A DNA stretch of 64,000 nt from positions 88,470-152,469 of the forward strand of contig NZ_JARFJD010000010.1 in the NCBI RefSeq assembly GCF_029087225.1. Reading direction: 5' to 3'. This document shows positions 18,568 through 28,377 of this stretch, one piece after another. The notes beneath the pieces are model-generated. The model searched no databases and was not told the origin of the DNA. It saw only the letters and a list, made by a program, of their open reading frames with translations. Positions within the stretch are counted from its first letter, which is position 1; every line of letters begins with the position of its first letter. Source of the DNA: Limnobacter olei. Its GTDB lineage: Bacteria > Pseudomonadota > Gammaproteobacteria > Burkholderiales > Burkholderiaceae_B. Both the position numbers and the translations under genes were made by a program.

Positions 18568-19551
18568 GTGTCCGAGATCAATGAAAAGTCCGCTGTGGCC
18601 AAAGAACTGAGCGCAGTCAGCGATCCGACCGTCAAGCAAAAAGCGGCCGCGAAAACCGCCCGAATTCCCATCAAGATTGTGCCTGTTGAGCAGTTGAAAA
18701 AGCCCAGCTGGATCCGCGTGAAGGCCGGCTCGCCTTCCACCCGTTTCTACGAAATCAAGGAAATTCTGCGCGAGCACAAGCTGCACACCGTGTGCGAAGA
18801 AGCCTCCTGCCCTAACATTGGTGAATGCTTTGGCAAAGGCACTGCCACCTTCATGATCATGGGCGACAAGTGCACCCGCCGTTGCCCCTTCTGCGATGTG
18901 GGCCATGGCCGCCCCGATCCACTTGATGAAAACGAACCTCTGAATTTGGCAAAAACCATTGCCGCCTTGCGTTTGAACTACGTGGTCATTACCAGCGTAG
19001 ATCGCGATGACCTGCGCGATGGTGGCGCCGGTCACTTTGTGGCCTGTATTGAAAAAACCCGTGAATTGTCGCCCAACACCAAAATCGAGATTCTGGTGCC
19101 CGACTTCCGAGGCCGCCTGGACCGTGCGCTGGGAATTTTGAATGCTGCCCCGCCCGATGTCATGAACCACAACCTGGAAACCACCGAGCGCCTGTACAAG
19201 GAAGCCCGTCCGGGGTCAGACTACAAACACTCGCTGAAGCTGCTGCAAGAATTCAAAAAAGCGCACCCCAACACGCCCACCAAAAGCGGAATCATGGTGG
19301 GCTTGGGCGAAACCGACGAGGAAATTTTGCAAGTGATGCGCGACATGCGCGAGCACCAAGTGGACATGATTACGATTGGCCAATACCTGGCACCTTCGGG
19401 CCACCACTTGCCAGTGCGCCGCTATGTGCACCCCGATGTATTCAAAATGTTTGAAGAGAAAGCCTATGAAATGGGCTTTACGCACGCAGCTGTTGGGGCA
19501 ATGGTCCGCAGTTCATACCATGCGGATGAGCAGGCACACGGTTTGGTGTAA
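18568..19551 (+). CDS. lipA: lipoyl synthase
   Basis: A 327-residue radical-SAM enzyme that inserts two sulfurs into protein-bound octanoyl groups. The auxiliary cluster motif is [12 protein letters not shown] and the radical-SAM motif is [10 protein letters not shown]; the C-terminal Ser ligand is in MVRSSYHAD. The start is a GTG, preceded by CAGGGAG. The first 45 residues are a polar extension before the family core. Its stop codon directly abuts that of the convergent DM13 gene, with no bases between. Confidence 0.97.
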   Translation: MSEINEKSAVAKELSAVSDPTVKQKAAAKTARIPIKIVPVEQLKKPSWIRVKAGSPSTRFYEIKEILREHKLHTVCEEASCPNIGECFGKGTATFMIMGDKCTRRCPFCDVGHGRPDPLDENEPLNLAKTIAALRLNYVVITSVDRDDLRDGGAGHFVACIEKTRELSPNTKIEILVPDFRGRLDRALGILNAAPPDVMNHNLETTERLYKEARPGSDYKHSLKLLQEFKKAHPNTPTKSGIMVGLGETDEEILQVMRDMREHQVDMITIGQYLAPSGHHLPVRRYVHPDVFKMFEEKAYEMGFTHAAVGAMVRSSYHADEQAHGLV

Positions 19552-20022
19552 CTAATTGCGAAACTGCCCGGCGCTAATAAACTCGCCAAAGCGTTCACAC
19601 CACACAACAGCAGCGCTGTATTGTTGCAAATCAGTGTTGGGTGGAAGGTCGAGAATGAATCCGCCAAAGGTTTTTACCGACCCCACTTGCAGGGACTGGC
19701 TTTTGATCTCCAAAAAGCCCGCCTCGTCTTCCACAAATTTTGGCACCAGGTACAAGTAATAATCGGGCCCTGGTGAAAGCTCGCCGTCGAACACAGCCTG
19801 GCTTGCAGACAAGGTCAAACGGCCTTCTCCCCAATGCAAAAAGTCGCTGCCTTTCAGGTCGCGTTTGAATTCTGTCGAGAACAGCGCCCCGCTTTGCGAT
19901 GCAGTAATCGCTTCAGCAGCAGGGCCTTCAGGTTCTACAAGAATGGGCAGCATATAAATGCCCAAGGCAACACCAACAATCAGCGCGCCGGCATGGGTAA
20001 TCAACAGGAGAATTTTCTTCAT
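19552..20022 (-). CDS. membrane-anchored DM13-domain protein
   Basis: A 156-residue protein with an N-terminal membrane anchor (residues 5-27) and a periplasmic DM13-like domain. The segments HWGEGRLTLSASQAVFDGEL, GPDYYLYLVPKF, IKSQSLQVGSVKTFGGFILD and AAVVWCERFGEFISAGQF follow the DM13 pattern, including the single conserved Cys in VVWC. DM13 domains are thought to work in electron transfer or oxidation reactions, partly by relation to DOMON domains; no partner gene is visible. It lies downstream of the solute-binding gene on the same strand. Confidence 0.7.
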   Translation of the reverse strand: MKKILLLITHAGALIVGVALGIYMLPILVEPEGPAAEAITASQSGALFSTEFKRDLKGSDFLHWGEGRLTLSASQAVFDGELSPGPDYYLYLVPKFVEDEAGFLEIKSQSLQVGSVKTFGGFILDLPPNTDLQQYSAAVVWCERFGEFISAGQFRN

Positions 20023-20031
20023 GGTGTTTCA

Positions 20032-20071
20032 AGCCCTCAGGGAGTGAACTTGTCAATTCGCTCCCTGGGCT
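20032..20071. promoter_or_regulatory. intergenic hairpin between the solute-binding and DM13 genes
   Basis: CAGGGAG and CTCCCTG form a perfect seven-pair core, lengthened by GAA/TTC toward the loop and AGCC/GGCT at the base. There is no T run on either strand, so it is not a standard terminator; it could be a processing site or attenuator between the two minus-strand genes. Confidence 0.45.
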
Positions 20072-20099
20072 CAAAACGTTTCACATGCAGATGAATAAT

Positions 20100-21119
20100 T
20101 TACAGTTCACGCTTGTCGGCACACTCGCCCAAGCTTGCGTCAAGCCGGCAGCGAATGCGTTTCAAAATTTTCATCATCTCGGGATCGTAGAAGCCGTCTG
20201 CGGTCATTTGAATTCGGGATTCACGCATCAGCACATCGTACTTTTCGCGATCACCGGCAGGAATATCCAGCCATGCAGCAGCGGGCACTGCCTTTTCCGA
20301 GGTATCGACCAAAGCAATGGCGCGTTCAAATTGCTGTTGAATCCAAACCCGCGACTTTTGCCCAAAGCCCTCGGGAAATTTGTCTTTGCGGATCAAAATA
20401 TTTGCGGTTAGCTGCACCAAGGGAAAGCGGTAAATACCCCCCTTGCTGCCAATGCCTTTGTACAACTCAAGCGGCTGGTACGCAATGGCCGGTGCAGCAA
20501 TAATGTCCACCTGCCCGTTGTTGAATTTGGTGCCAAAATTGATCACCTCGCTGGCCACCGGCTGCGCGCCCAACTGTTGCACCATCTTGGCTTGCGATTT
20601 GTCATAGTCCAGCACCGCAATTTTTTTGCCTGCCGCTTTTTCAACTGAATTAATGGCCCGGTCGTTCACCATCACATAGGCGGCACCAATGGGCAAAATA
20701 CCCGCCACCTCAAACAGGCCCGAGGTCATTTTGTCATTCAGCTTTGGGCTGCTCATCAGGTCGATGACTGTGCGCAAGTGCTTGTAGGTGGGCACAGCGC
20801 CAATGGAGTCGATGCTGCCCACAAACTTGTTGAACTGCCTGCCACGCAAAGTAGAAATGGCCGCCGCATCGCATTTGCCAGTTTTAAAATCTTCGGCGGC
20901 AAGGCGTTCGTCGACATATGCTTCCAGTTCAATATTCGCACCCCAGCCCTTGGCTGCCACTGCATAATCGCGCGCTTGCGCAAAGGCGGGACCACTGCGC
21001 CCTGCAATGTCGAAAATACACATCTTGATGTTGGAGGCTTGGGCTTGGGCTTGGGCTTGTGCCGGTAAAGCGAGGCTGGTGCCCAGCAATACGAGTGCTG
21101 CAGCTTTGATGGTGTTCAT
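20100..21119 (-). CDS. periplasmic solute-binding-like protein (DUF6091 type)
   Basis: A 339-residue exported protein with a signal peptide ending in a run of Ala-Gln pairs. The body resembles TRAP/ABC-type periplasmic binding proteins: MCIFDIAGRSGPAFAQARDY at the mature start, then the two-lobe pattern (GKKIAVLDYDKSQ, EVINFGTKFNNGQVDIIAAP). It looks like the putative solute-binding family DUF6091, whose ligand is unknown. No permease gene is next to it. The DNA for the Ala-Gln run is a hexanucleotide repeat at about 21039-21060. Confidence 0.68.
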   Translation of the reverse strand: MNTIKAAALVLLGTSLALPAQAQAQAQASNIKMCIFDIAGRSGPAFAQARDYAVAAKGWGANIELEAYVDERLAAEDFKTGKCDAAAISTLRGRQFNKFVGSIDSIGAVPTYKHLRTVIDLMSSPKLNDKMTSGLFEVAGILPIGAAYVMVNDRAINSVEKAAGKKIAVLDYDKSQAKMVQQLGAQPVASEVINFGTKFNNGQVDIIAAPAIAYQPLELYKGIGSKGGIYRFPLVQLTANILIRKDKFPEGFGQKSRVWIQQQFERAIALVDTSEKAVPAAAWLDIPAGDREKYDVLMRESRIQMTADGFYDPEMMKILKRIRCRLDASLGECADKREL

Positions 21120-21190
21120 GTCGTCTCCGGTAATTTTGGGCTTTTTTTGTAATGTTTCAGCCCTTGAGGAAATTTCATTCTACAGAAGAA

Positions 21191-22894
21191 TTAATCCACT
21201 TCATCCACTGAGAACCAGGCCGCTGCCAGTCTGTCATTGCAACTGGTGTTGGCGCAGGGGCTGATTCCCTCAAGGGCTTGAATCGGTGCGCCGCTGTGCG
21301 CTGGGCCTGCAGGAATCAAGCCGAATCCGTAGTGGTCCTGAAAGTTCAGGTGCCCGTAGTTTCTTGGTTGTTCTGTCACCACCACCAGGAACTGGTTTTC
21401 TCCGGCAGGGCCTGCGGCTTGAATGGGTTCATTGGCTGGAGGCAATCGCATAGGCTTGTTGGCTTCAATGGCCAAGGCTGGAACGCGAACATTTGGCAAC
21501 AACTGAATCAGCGAGTTGTCACTGGCACGAACATACACCGCCACAAAACCCGAAACAGGGGACTCAAGCTGAAAGCGCAATAGATCTTGACCAATTTTCA
21601 GTGTTGTTTGCTCCATTTGAATCGTGAGTGAAGTGTCAGCCTTGTCAATCACGGCTTGAAACGATGGGTCCAAATTGTTGGTCAGCGCCGGGCCGATTTG
21701 TATGGTGTTTGATGAAGGTACCGTTGCTTGAACTACAACAGTCTTTGTGGTGTCAGCGTTTTCCTCCATGGGCGGAACATTCGAGACAAAAATGAAAGCC
21801 ATTACCACTGCGGTAACAGCAATCACAGACGCAATCACGCTGCCCCACAGATTCATTGGCTTCGTCGGGTAAAACCGTTTCGGTCGTGCTTCTGCTTGGG
21901 TGCGGGTTGTATTTGTGTCAACAGCTTCTGTGTGGGTTGCCGAATCAAACAGGCTCAGAATGTCTTGTGTTTCAGTTTGCAAATTTTGCCGAAACAGCGA
22001 CATGCTGGCGGTTCGGTCTTGTGGCTGCACCGCCAGTGCACGGTCAATGGCCCATTTCAAATGAGGACTGTAGGGCAATTCCGGCCGCTCATGCAAGGGC
22101 AGGTAACTGTCATTCACCAGTCGCCCGACTGAAGAAGGCGGTGTTTTTCCGGTCATCAAAAAGTGAGCAACTGCTGCCAGTGCGTACACATCTGTCCAGG
22201 CACCTTGGGTCATGGAAGGCACTTCGGCATACTGCTCAATCGGTGCGTAACTCGCTTTGAGAATCACGGTGAATGGTTGCGACACACTGCCAATGGCTCG
22301 GCGCGCCGCACCGAAGTCCAGCAAGATGGGCAGGTCATTATTGTCTTGAATAATGATGTTCTCTGGCGAAATATCCCGGTGATAGCACTGCTGCGAATGC
22401 ATTACCTCCAGTGCCTCGGTCAATACGAGCAGCCAATTCACCAGTTGTTCCTGTGCCAGAGGGGCCGCGTGGTTTTCGGCATACTGTTTCAGATTCATGC
22501 CTTGGTACAGTGGCATTACCATGTAAGCCGTTCCGGCCATTTCCCAAAACCGGTACACCTTCACCAGCGCAGCATGGTCAAATTGTGCAAGCAGGCGCGC
22601 TTCATTGATGAAACTTCGCATGCCAGCATCGAAGGTGCTTTTGTGGCGTGCCTCACGTACTTTCACGGCGCCACCCGGAATGCGTTGGGCCAATAAAGCC
22701 GGCAAATACTCTTTCAAGGCCACTTGTCGTTCAAGCATTGGATCAAGTGCTTTGTACACAATCCCGAATCCACCCACGCCAATCACATCCTGAATCTCAA
22801 ATCCTTCAATCCGTGTGCCAACAGGCAGCGGTTGCTGGGCTGAATCATTGGGTATCACAGGCGCAGCCTGAATAACGGTGTTCTCGTTCATCAT
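21191..22894 (-). CDS. T6SS-associated serine/threonine protein kinase
   Basis: A 567-residue Hanks-type kinase starting at the ATG that overlaps the tagF stop (ATGATGA). Kinase domain at about 30-300: glycine loop GVGGFG 39-44, Lys61 in VALKEYL, HRD with Asp174, DFG 193-195. A single membrane helix lies near 372-396, and the C-terminal periplasmic part resembles DUF4384 (ESPVSGFVAVYVRASDNSLI). It is the PpkA counterpart of the Thr-phosphorylation pathway that also needs the FHA protein and PppA phosphatase, both encoded in the opposite operon (35127-36916). An in-frame start at 22954 lies inside tagF and is rejected. Confidence 0.88.
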   Translation of the reverse strand: MMNENTVIQAAPVIPNDSAQQPLPVGTRIEGFEIQDVIGVGGFGIVYKALDPMLERQVALKEYLPALLAQRIPGGAVKVREARHKSTFDAGMRSFINEARLLAQFDHAALVKVYRFWEMAGTAYMVMPLYQGMNLKQYAENHAAPLAQEQLVNWLLVLTEALEVMHSQQCYHRDISPENIIIQDNNDLPILLDFGAARRAIGSVSQPFTVILKASYAPIEQYAEVPSMTQGAWTDVYALAAVAHFLMTGKTPPSSVGRLVNDSYLPLHERPELPYSPHLKWAIDRALAVQPQDRTASMSLFRQNLQTETQDILSLFDSATHTEAVDTNTTRTQAEARPKRFYPTKPMNLWGSVIASVIAVTAVVMAFIFVSNVPPMEENADTTKTVVVQATVPSSNTIQIGPALTNNLDPSFQAVIDKADTSLTIQMEQTTLKIGQDLLRFQLESPVSGFVAVYVRASDNSLIQLLPNVRVPALAIEANKPMRLPPANEPIQAAGPAGENQFLVVVTEQPRNYGHLNFQDHYGFGLIPAGPAHSGAPIQALEGISPCANTSCNDRLAAAWFSVDEVD

Positions 22895-23499
22895 GGTGCG
22901 GTGCCAAGTCCGAGCAAGGTATTGAAATCTTGGCTTGCAGGCAAGCCGTCGCATTGAAGCACTGCCTTGATTGCACCGCCATAGTCAATTTCGAACCAAT
23001 GGCTTTGTGCGTCTCCGACCTGAATGGAATCTTTGCTACCCGACTCATCCATGAATAGCGCAAGAGATTCTGACTTCAATTCAAACTTGTTCAGGCACCA
23101 GTCCTCGTTCAAGGCATCCGCACACAAAGTGTGGGCTTGTTGAAACCACAGTGCGATTGATTCAAAAGCAAGTTTCTCTAGGCTGCATGAGGGCAGTTGT
23201 TGAAGCAAAACAAATGGAAATGCCCGCCCGGCTTTGTCGACCGAGGGCATCAAGACGCCGATCGCCGCATTGTTGTGAAACTTGGGTGTCACTCGCGAGC
23301 CCCACACAAATCCGTGTATGGGCATTTGTAAATACGCGTTTGTCCAAGCGCCTTGGTGCACAGTCTGGCTTTCTTGCAGGGTGCTGCTCAGCCAAAGGTC
23401 CAGTGTTTCCAGTAGCCCGGCAGGCATGTTGTGGCTGCAAAAATCGCCTACACAGGGCAGTTTGCCAAACCAGCAAAGTTTTTCGGCATGGGTGTTCAT
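22891..23499 (-). CDS. tagF: type VI secretion-associated protein TagF
   Basis: A 202-residue protein of the TagF/ImpM family. CWFGKLPCVGDFCSHNMP is the conserved N-terminus, and VWGSRVTPKFHNNAAIGVLMPSVD, with RAFPFVLL after it, matches the family core. TagF is a post-translational repressor of T6SS firing that acts in parallel to, or together with, the kinase/FHA pathway. It overlaps tssM upstream and the kinase downstream by four bases each. Confidence 0.9.
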   Translation of the reverse strand: MNTHAEKLCWFGKLPCVGDFCSHNMPAGLLETLDLWLSSTLQESQTVHQGAWTNAYLQMPIHGFVWGSRVTPKFHNNAAIGVLMPSVDKAGRAFPFVLLQQLPSCSLEKLAFESIALWFQQAHTLCADALNEDWCLNKFELKSESLALFMDESGSKDSIQVGDAQSHWFEIDYGGAIKAVLQCDGLPASQDFNTLLGLGTAP

Positions 23500-26400
23500 A
23501 AATTGCCCGGACAGCGGAATTGTTTTAGCTCGGCGAGCCGCAGCGGGTTGAAGGCAGAATGGGCCATTACTTCAAACTCAAATTGTTTGCCATCCAGATT
23601 GAAAGTCGCCCGGAATTTCTCTGGTCGCTCTGTGTTCTGAATTTGAGCTGCATCGAAAAGACGGAACAGTGCCCAAGGTCCGTTGTATGTTTTGTGGTTT
23701 CCCTCTGAGGCCCGAACACGCAATGTGGTTGAAGGCGATTGCCCGCCCCATTGAATTCGGTGGGTCGGCTGAAACTGTTTCGAGAACATTTTCAAATCGC
23801 CATTTGTTTCAAGGTAAAACACATCACCGGGGTTGCTTGCGTTGATCAAACGCATTTCCACATCGAAGCTTGCAGTCGGTTTGCTGCCTTGAAAAAATAC
23901 ATCGCGAATACGCGCTGCGCGCTGAAACTGCACCAGAGAAGGATTGGCCTGCGGTGCAGAACCGTCACTCAAGGGTTTCAGTGTCCAGTTCGCGCCACCT
24001 GTGTCGACCACGCTCGCCAAGCGGCTTGAAAAGAACTGATCCATCAGGCCAGCGGGTCCAAAGAACCGGGCGAAGTCGTCTGTCAATACATCCAGACCTG
24101 AGCCGGGGTGAATTGGATAACGGTTTGTCACAGTGCGCCTGCACACCTCTTGCAGTGGGCGCAGGTCTGCCGTCAAATTCGCCCGTTCTGCGGCACGCCC
24201 TTGAGCGCTGCCTTGCCCCGCCAATTGACCAACAATCGCACGTACGGGCTCAGGCAGTACGCCAGCACCCACCAGCAGCGAGTCCATCGCAGACGCAGGT
24301 GGGGGTGGAGCCTTGCTTTTCTTTGCGCTGGAAACAGCCGCCAATTGTGCATACAAATCGTTCAACAAGGTCGCCACCTGGGCATAGGCTGGCGGGTTGC
24401 CCTCAAACAGATTGTTGATGTCGCTGAAGTGGTCGTCCACTTGCTGTTCGAGCGGAACCTCGAAGTCGACAGGTTTGAAGTCTGACCCAGCCAGTAGAGC
24501 CACATTGGGTGACAGCGCCTGATTGGCTTTTTGGTTGACAAGTGCTTCGGTTTTTTCGCCAGCCTTGCTCATGGCAGAAGCCAGTCGAGTATGTGTTGAA
24601 ACACCCTCGAGAAACTTTTTCAGGGGTGATTGCGGCGAGGCCAGTACGCGGGCCAAATCGACTGCCTGGTCAAATTGTGCAGGTTTTAGAATTTGTACAT
24701 CTTTCAGGTAGGCGTCCCAGGTGCGAATATAGTCCCGAACATAAAGCTGACGGGTCTGTTGAAGCAAGGCTTTGGAAGTCAGCTCACTGGCCCGGTTGCC
24801 TGTGGAAGTGTCCCCCATCACCCAGCTTGATTCCTGACGCAGCCGATCCGCTTCAACTGGCAATTTAGCCAGAAAATAGCTGACATAGCCTTGGCGGGTA
24901 TACAGAGCGTCCACCCCCTGGTTCAGTGATTGCCCACTGGGTCGATTGAAAATTCCAGCGGCACTGACACCGACAGTTTTGATCAAATTGAAATCTGCAC
25001 CCGGTTGCGGTTTGAAGAACCGCTGCATTCGTTTGTACAAGCGTTCATCCAGCGCCTGGGCACCGATGATTTGGCGCGCGGTATCGATCAGCTCCTGATC
25101 TTTGGGTGGAAGGCTATTGGGTGCCCCCAAGTGAATTGCCGCCTCCAGGTGTAAAGCAGCCGAATCCCGCAGTTCGGGCTCATAAGCCACAAAAACATTT
25201 TGCTGCCAGTCATACACCACCCAAGTCGACAAGGCTTCTGCATCATAGTGCTCGGGTGTGTGAATCATCACATAGGCTTTCAGAGATTCATATGCCAGTT
25301 CCATATCCTGATTCAAGGCATTCCGCAACCGGTCTTCAAGGCGCTTGGCCACCCGGGGTATTAGCGCATTCGCCAGGGCATTCCGATAGGCAATTTGTTC
25401 GGCCTGTTGCAGCTTTTCATCCTGATTCAGGCCCAAGGTGTGGTTCACTGCGTCGGGGCTGGTTTGGGCCAACGCGCGCAAATCATTCAGCGCCTTAAAC
25501 AATTCCTGCAGCGGTGCCTGTGCTTCTGTTGGCAAGTTGGCGGTTTGCGCGGCCAGTGCAGTGCTCCGTTCTAGTGTCTGTGTAATGGCTTCACTGTTGT
25601 TGCCGTGGCTTATCCACCACCCCAAAGACAACAATGAAAACCCAATCACTGCCACTGCGATCGTGCTGAAATAAACCAACTGCTCAAGAAGGGCTTTCTT
25701 TTTCACATAGGCAGCCAGGTGCTGTTCCGCAAACACCACCTGCGACAACACATCACGAATGAAAAAACTTTTGCCGGGACCTTTGGCCGTTGTACTTTCA
25801 GCTGGATTGTTGGCCATCGCAGATGCAATTCGATCGAACACATTGCCGTCTTGTGTGCCGCTGGTTAAATAAACACCGCGCAGTGTCACCTGTTTTTCAA
25901 AAGGACTGTCCGACTGAAGGGCCATGCTCAGCAGGCCTTCGATGGCGGGCTTCAATTGGGCCACAGCCAATGGAAACTCAAACAGCTTTGTGCATTTGTA
26001 GGCTTGTTCTTCCCGTTCCAGTCGAGCGTTTAACTGAGCGCTCAGTTTCTCTACCATTTGGCCCAGAGCCTGTGGCAAATCCTTGCTTAGCGTGGTGCTC
26101 AGTGTGTTGGGGTGCTCGAAGTTCACGCCCCATGCCTTTGCGCGTTCCGTTTCACTCAGGCGACCAAAGGTTTCCTTGAAACCACTCAGCAAATCCAGCT
26201 TGGTTATCAGCACGTAAACGGGCGGGCACATACCCAGGGTGCGAATCATCTCCTGCAAACGCAAGGCAATTTTTGCAGCGGTTTCCTTTCGCTTTGCTTC
26301 AACGTCCAGCAATTCTTGAATACTCAAGGTCAGAAGCACACCATTGACAGGCTGCTTCGGTCTGTATTTTTTAAGCAGACCCAAAAAAGAGTTCCAGCCC

Positions 26401-26969
26401 GCAGCATCTGTGTTCTGATCGGAATCTTGCGTGGTGAAACGGCCCGCCGTGTCAATCAACACCGCTTTGTCTGTAAACCACCAGTCGCAGTTTCGCGTGC
26501 CGCCCACACCCTTGACGGATTCCTTGCCCAAGGGGTCTTGCAACGGAAAACGAAGCCCGGCGTTTTTCAGTGCCGTGGTTTTCCCGCTGCCGGGTGGGCC
26601 CACAATCACATACCATGGCAACTCGTACAAGCCGGGTTTGCTAAGGTACCAAGCCTTGCGGGATTGATGCTGCCTCAGCGTTTCCACGGCCTGGTTGAAT
26701 ATGTCATGCAGCTTGGCGGCTTGCATCTGCGATTGCTCATCCTGACGAGTCAGCCCTGCTTTCAATGCATGTTCAGCTTTGTGAACTTTCCACCATCGCC
26801 AGGCCAATGGGCCAAATACCAGTGCGAAAATCAGCACGCTTAGTGTGCTTCGAATCCAGATGCCGGCAAAAGGCTGCGAATCGCCAATAGAAACAATAGG
26901 ACCCACAAGCCAAATCAAGGCCAGAAAACCAATCAATGCCAATAGGCTGAGTACAAATTTCAAAAGCAT
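23496..26969 (-). CDS. tssM: T6SS inner-membrane protein TssM (IcmF family)
   Basis: An 1157-residue TssM. Membrane helices near 4-27 and 42-60, and a third near 428-450; Walker A GPPGSGKT at 124-131, so this TssM has an intact nucleotide-binding motif, unlike some homologues. The large periplasmic part ends in a beta-rich C-terminal domain that normally contacts TssJ in the outer membrane; no tssJ is in this window. With TssL it forms the trans-envelope complex. It begins 43 bases after tssL and shares the ATGA overlap with tagF. Confidence 0.96.
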   Translation of the reverse strand: MLLKFVLSLLALIGFLALIWLVGPIVSIGDSQPFAGIWIRSTLSVLIFALVFGPLAWRWWKVHKAEHALKAGLTRQDEQSQMQAAKLHDIFNQAVETLRQHQSRKAWYLSKPGLYELPWYVIVGPPGSGKTTALKNAGLRFPLQDPLGKESVKGVGGTRNCDWWFTDKAVLIDTAGRFTTQDSDQNTDAAGWNSFLGLLKKYRPKQPVNGVLLTLSIQELLDVEAKRKETAAKIALRLQEMIRTLGMCPPVYVLITKLDLLSGFKETFGRLSETERAKAWGVNFEHPNTLSTTLSKDLPQALGQMVEKLSAQLNARLEREEQAYKCTKLFEFPLAVAQLKPAIEGLLSMALQSDSPFEKQVTLRGVYLTSGTQDGNVFDRIASAMANNPAESTTAKGPGKSFFIRDVLSQVVFAEQHLAAYVKKKALLEQLVYFSTIAVAVIGFSLLSLGWWISHGNNSEAITQTLERSTALAAQTANLPTEAQAPLQELFKALNDLRALAQTSPDAVNHTLGLNQDEKLQQAEQIAYRNALANALIPRVAKRLEDRLRNALNQDMELAYESLKAYVMIHTPEHYDAEALSTWVVYDWQQNVFVAYEPELRDSAALHLEAAIHLGAPNSLPPKDQELIDTARQIIGAQALDERLYKRMQRFFKPQPGADFNLIKTVGVSAAGIFNRPSGQSLNQGVDALYTRQGYVSYFLAKLPVEADRLRQESSWVMGDTSTGNRASELTSKALLQQTRQLYVRDYIRTWDAYLKDVQILKPAQFDQAVDLARVLASPQSPLKKFLEGVSTHTRLASAMSKAGEKTEALVNQKANQALSPNVALLAGSDFKPVDFEVPLEQQVDDHFSDINNLFEGNPPAYAQVATLLNDLYAQLAAVSSAKKSKAPPPPASAMDSLLVGAGVLPEPVRAIVGQLAGQGSAQGRAAERANLTADLRPLQEVCRRTVTNRYPIHPGSGLDVLTDDFARFFGPAGLMDQFFSSRLASVVDTGGANWTLKPLSDGSAPQANPSLVQFQRAARIRDVFFQGSKPTASFDVEMRLINASNPGDVFYLETNGDLKMFSKQFQPTHRIQWGGQSPSTTLRVRASEGNHKTYNGPWALFRLFDAAQIQNTERPEKFRATFNLDGKQFEFEVMAHSAFNPLRLAELKQFRCPGNL

Positions 26970-27012
26970 GTTGAATACCTGGTGATGTGGAGTTCGAGAT
27001 TCAGTTCAGCCT

Positions 27013-28377
27013 TCATTGGTTGTGAATCAGCATGATCTCGACACGACGATTTCTTGCCCGGCCTTGCGCGCTGTCATTGGGTGCGATCGGGTTGGCAGCC
27101 CCCGCGCCTTCAGTGGCAATTGCAGTGTTCGGAAGAAATGTGGCGATGCGTTGGCCCACATGTTCCGCGCGTTCTGCGGACAGCTGCCAGTTCGATGGAA
27201 AGCGAATGGATCGAATAGGTTGGTTGTCGGTGTAGCCCGTCACCGTAATCTGTCCCGGGTGTATCGCAAGTTCTCTGGCCACTTTCTCTACCAGCGGAAT
27301 TGCGCTGTCATTCAATTCAGCACTGCCGGAGTTGAACAAACCGTCGCCAGTCAGAATCACGGTTGATTTATTGCCGATTTGTTTGAGGGTGAGCAATCCT
27401 GCAACAATTTCTTCTCGCAGTTGAATGGGCAATTCAAGCCCCTGTGTTACTGGAACGGGCATACTCTGAGCCTGCGCGAATTGGGGTGAGGGAAATTGAA
27501 TGGATACAATTTCCGCAAACGCATGATCCGACTTGGTATTCAAGTTGAAATACAATCCGAGGAAAAACAAGGCACCCAAAGTGCTCAGGGCACTGATTGG
27601 TAACCACAAGGGAATTTGGCGCATTCGCCTGTTGTTGCCTGGTGCCTTCGATTGCCAGAAGTTGGGGTGAAGACTGGTTGGCGTGTCGGTTGAATTGGGT
27701 TGAACCAATTGAAACAGGCGCGTTTTCAATTGACTCAAAGCAAGGTCGCCACCCTGTTCCACCTTGTATTTGCCTTTGAATCCAAAGCTGAGAATCACAG
27801 CCATCACTTCCAGCAAATCCCGGTTGTCAGATGGGTTTTGCATCAACTTCTGAATCAGCGCGAAAATCTTTTCCCCGCCCCAGGTTTCACTGAAAAACTG
27901 CAACAGCAAACTGTGATTGGCCCATTGACCCGAGCCACCCCATGGGGTACTGGCAGCACGTTCATCCATGAAGGTACACAGCGCATAACGAATGGACAAA
28001 CGCTCAGCCTGTACACGCCCAATTTGTTCCAGTTTCTGATCAAGTTCAGTCAAGCCTTTTGACAGGGTGGCCGACAAAGCCTTGTGCGACGGAATATCAC
28101 TGAGCGCTCCGATGGTGCAGATCAAGCGCAGCAATGGGCTGGCATGGGCCAGCAGTTTGTTCTGGCCTGCTGTCGGGTTTGCCTGAAGTTGATGCAGCAT
28201 CTGATCAAAACTGGCTTGGGCTTGCGCGTCGGGCATCCCCGTGCCCGAACCTGAGGTGATCGATGGACCCAAAATATTGTCGAGCGACTGAATGGCTGGC
28301 GATGCAGGTTTACCCAAACGTGGCTTGATGATGGTGCGTTCACCACCCAGTGCAAAAAATGGATCATTGGGATTCAC
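27013..28377 (-). CDS. tssL: T6SS protein TssL with C-terminal OmpA-like domain
   Basis: A 454-residue evolved TssL (DotU family). Residues about 45-240 are the cytoplasmic DotU domain (YALCTFMDERAAST, WGGEKIFALIQKL). One membrane helix near 263-285 leads to a periplasmic OmpA-type peptidoglycan-binding domain (FNSGSAELNDSAIPLVEKVA; NWQLSAERAEHVGQRI; GRARNRRVEIML). The peptidoglycan anchor is thus built in. It starts with GTG overlapping the tssK stop (GTGA). Confidence 0.95.
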   Translation of the reverse strand: MNPNDPFFALGGERTIIKPRLGKPASPAIQSLDNILGPSITSGSGTGMPDAQAQASFDQMLHQLQANPTAGQNKLLAHASPLLRLICTIGALSDIPSHKALSATLSKGLTELDQKLEQIGRVQAERLSIRYALCTFMDERAASTPWGGSGQWANHSLLLQFFSETWGGEKIFALIQKLMQNPSDNRDLLEVMAVILSFGFKGKYKVEQGGDLALSQLKTRLFQLVQPNSTDTPTSLHPNFWQSKAPGNNRRMRQIPLWLPISALSTLGALFFLGLYFNLNTKSDHAFAEIVSIQFPSPQFAQAQSMPVPVTQGLELPIQLREEIVAGLLTLKQIGNKSTVILTGDGLFNSGSAELNDSAIPLVEKVARELAIHPGQITVTGYTDNQPIRSIRFPSNWQLSAERAEHVGQRIATFLPNTAIATEGAGAANPIAPNDSAQGRARNRRVEIMLIHNQ

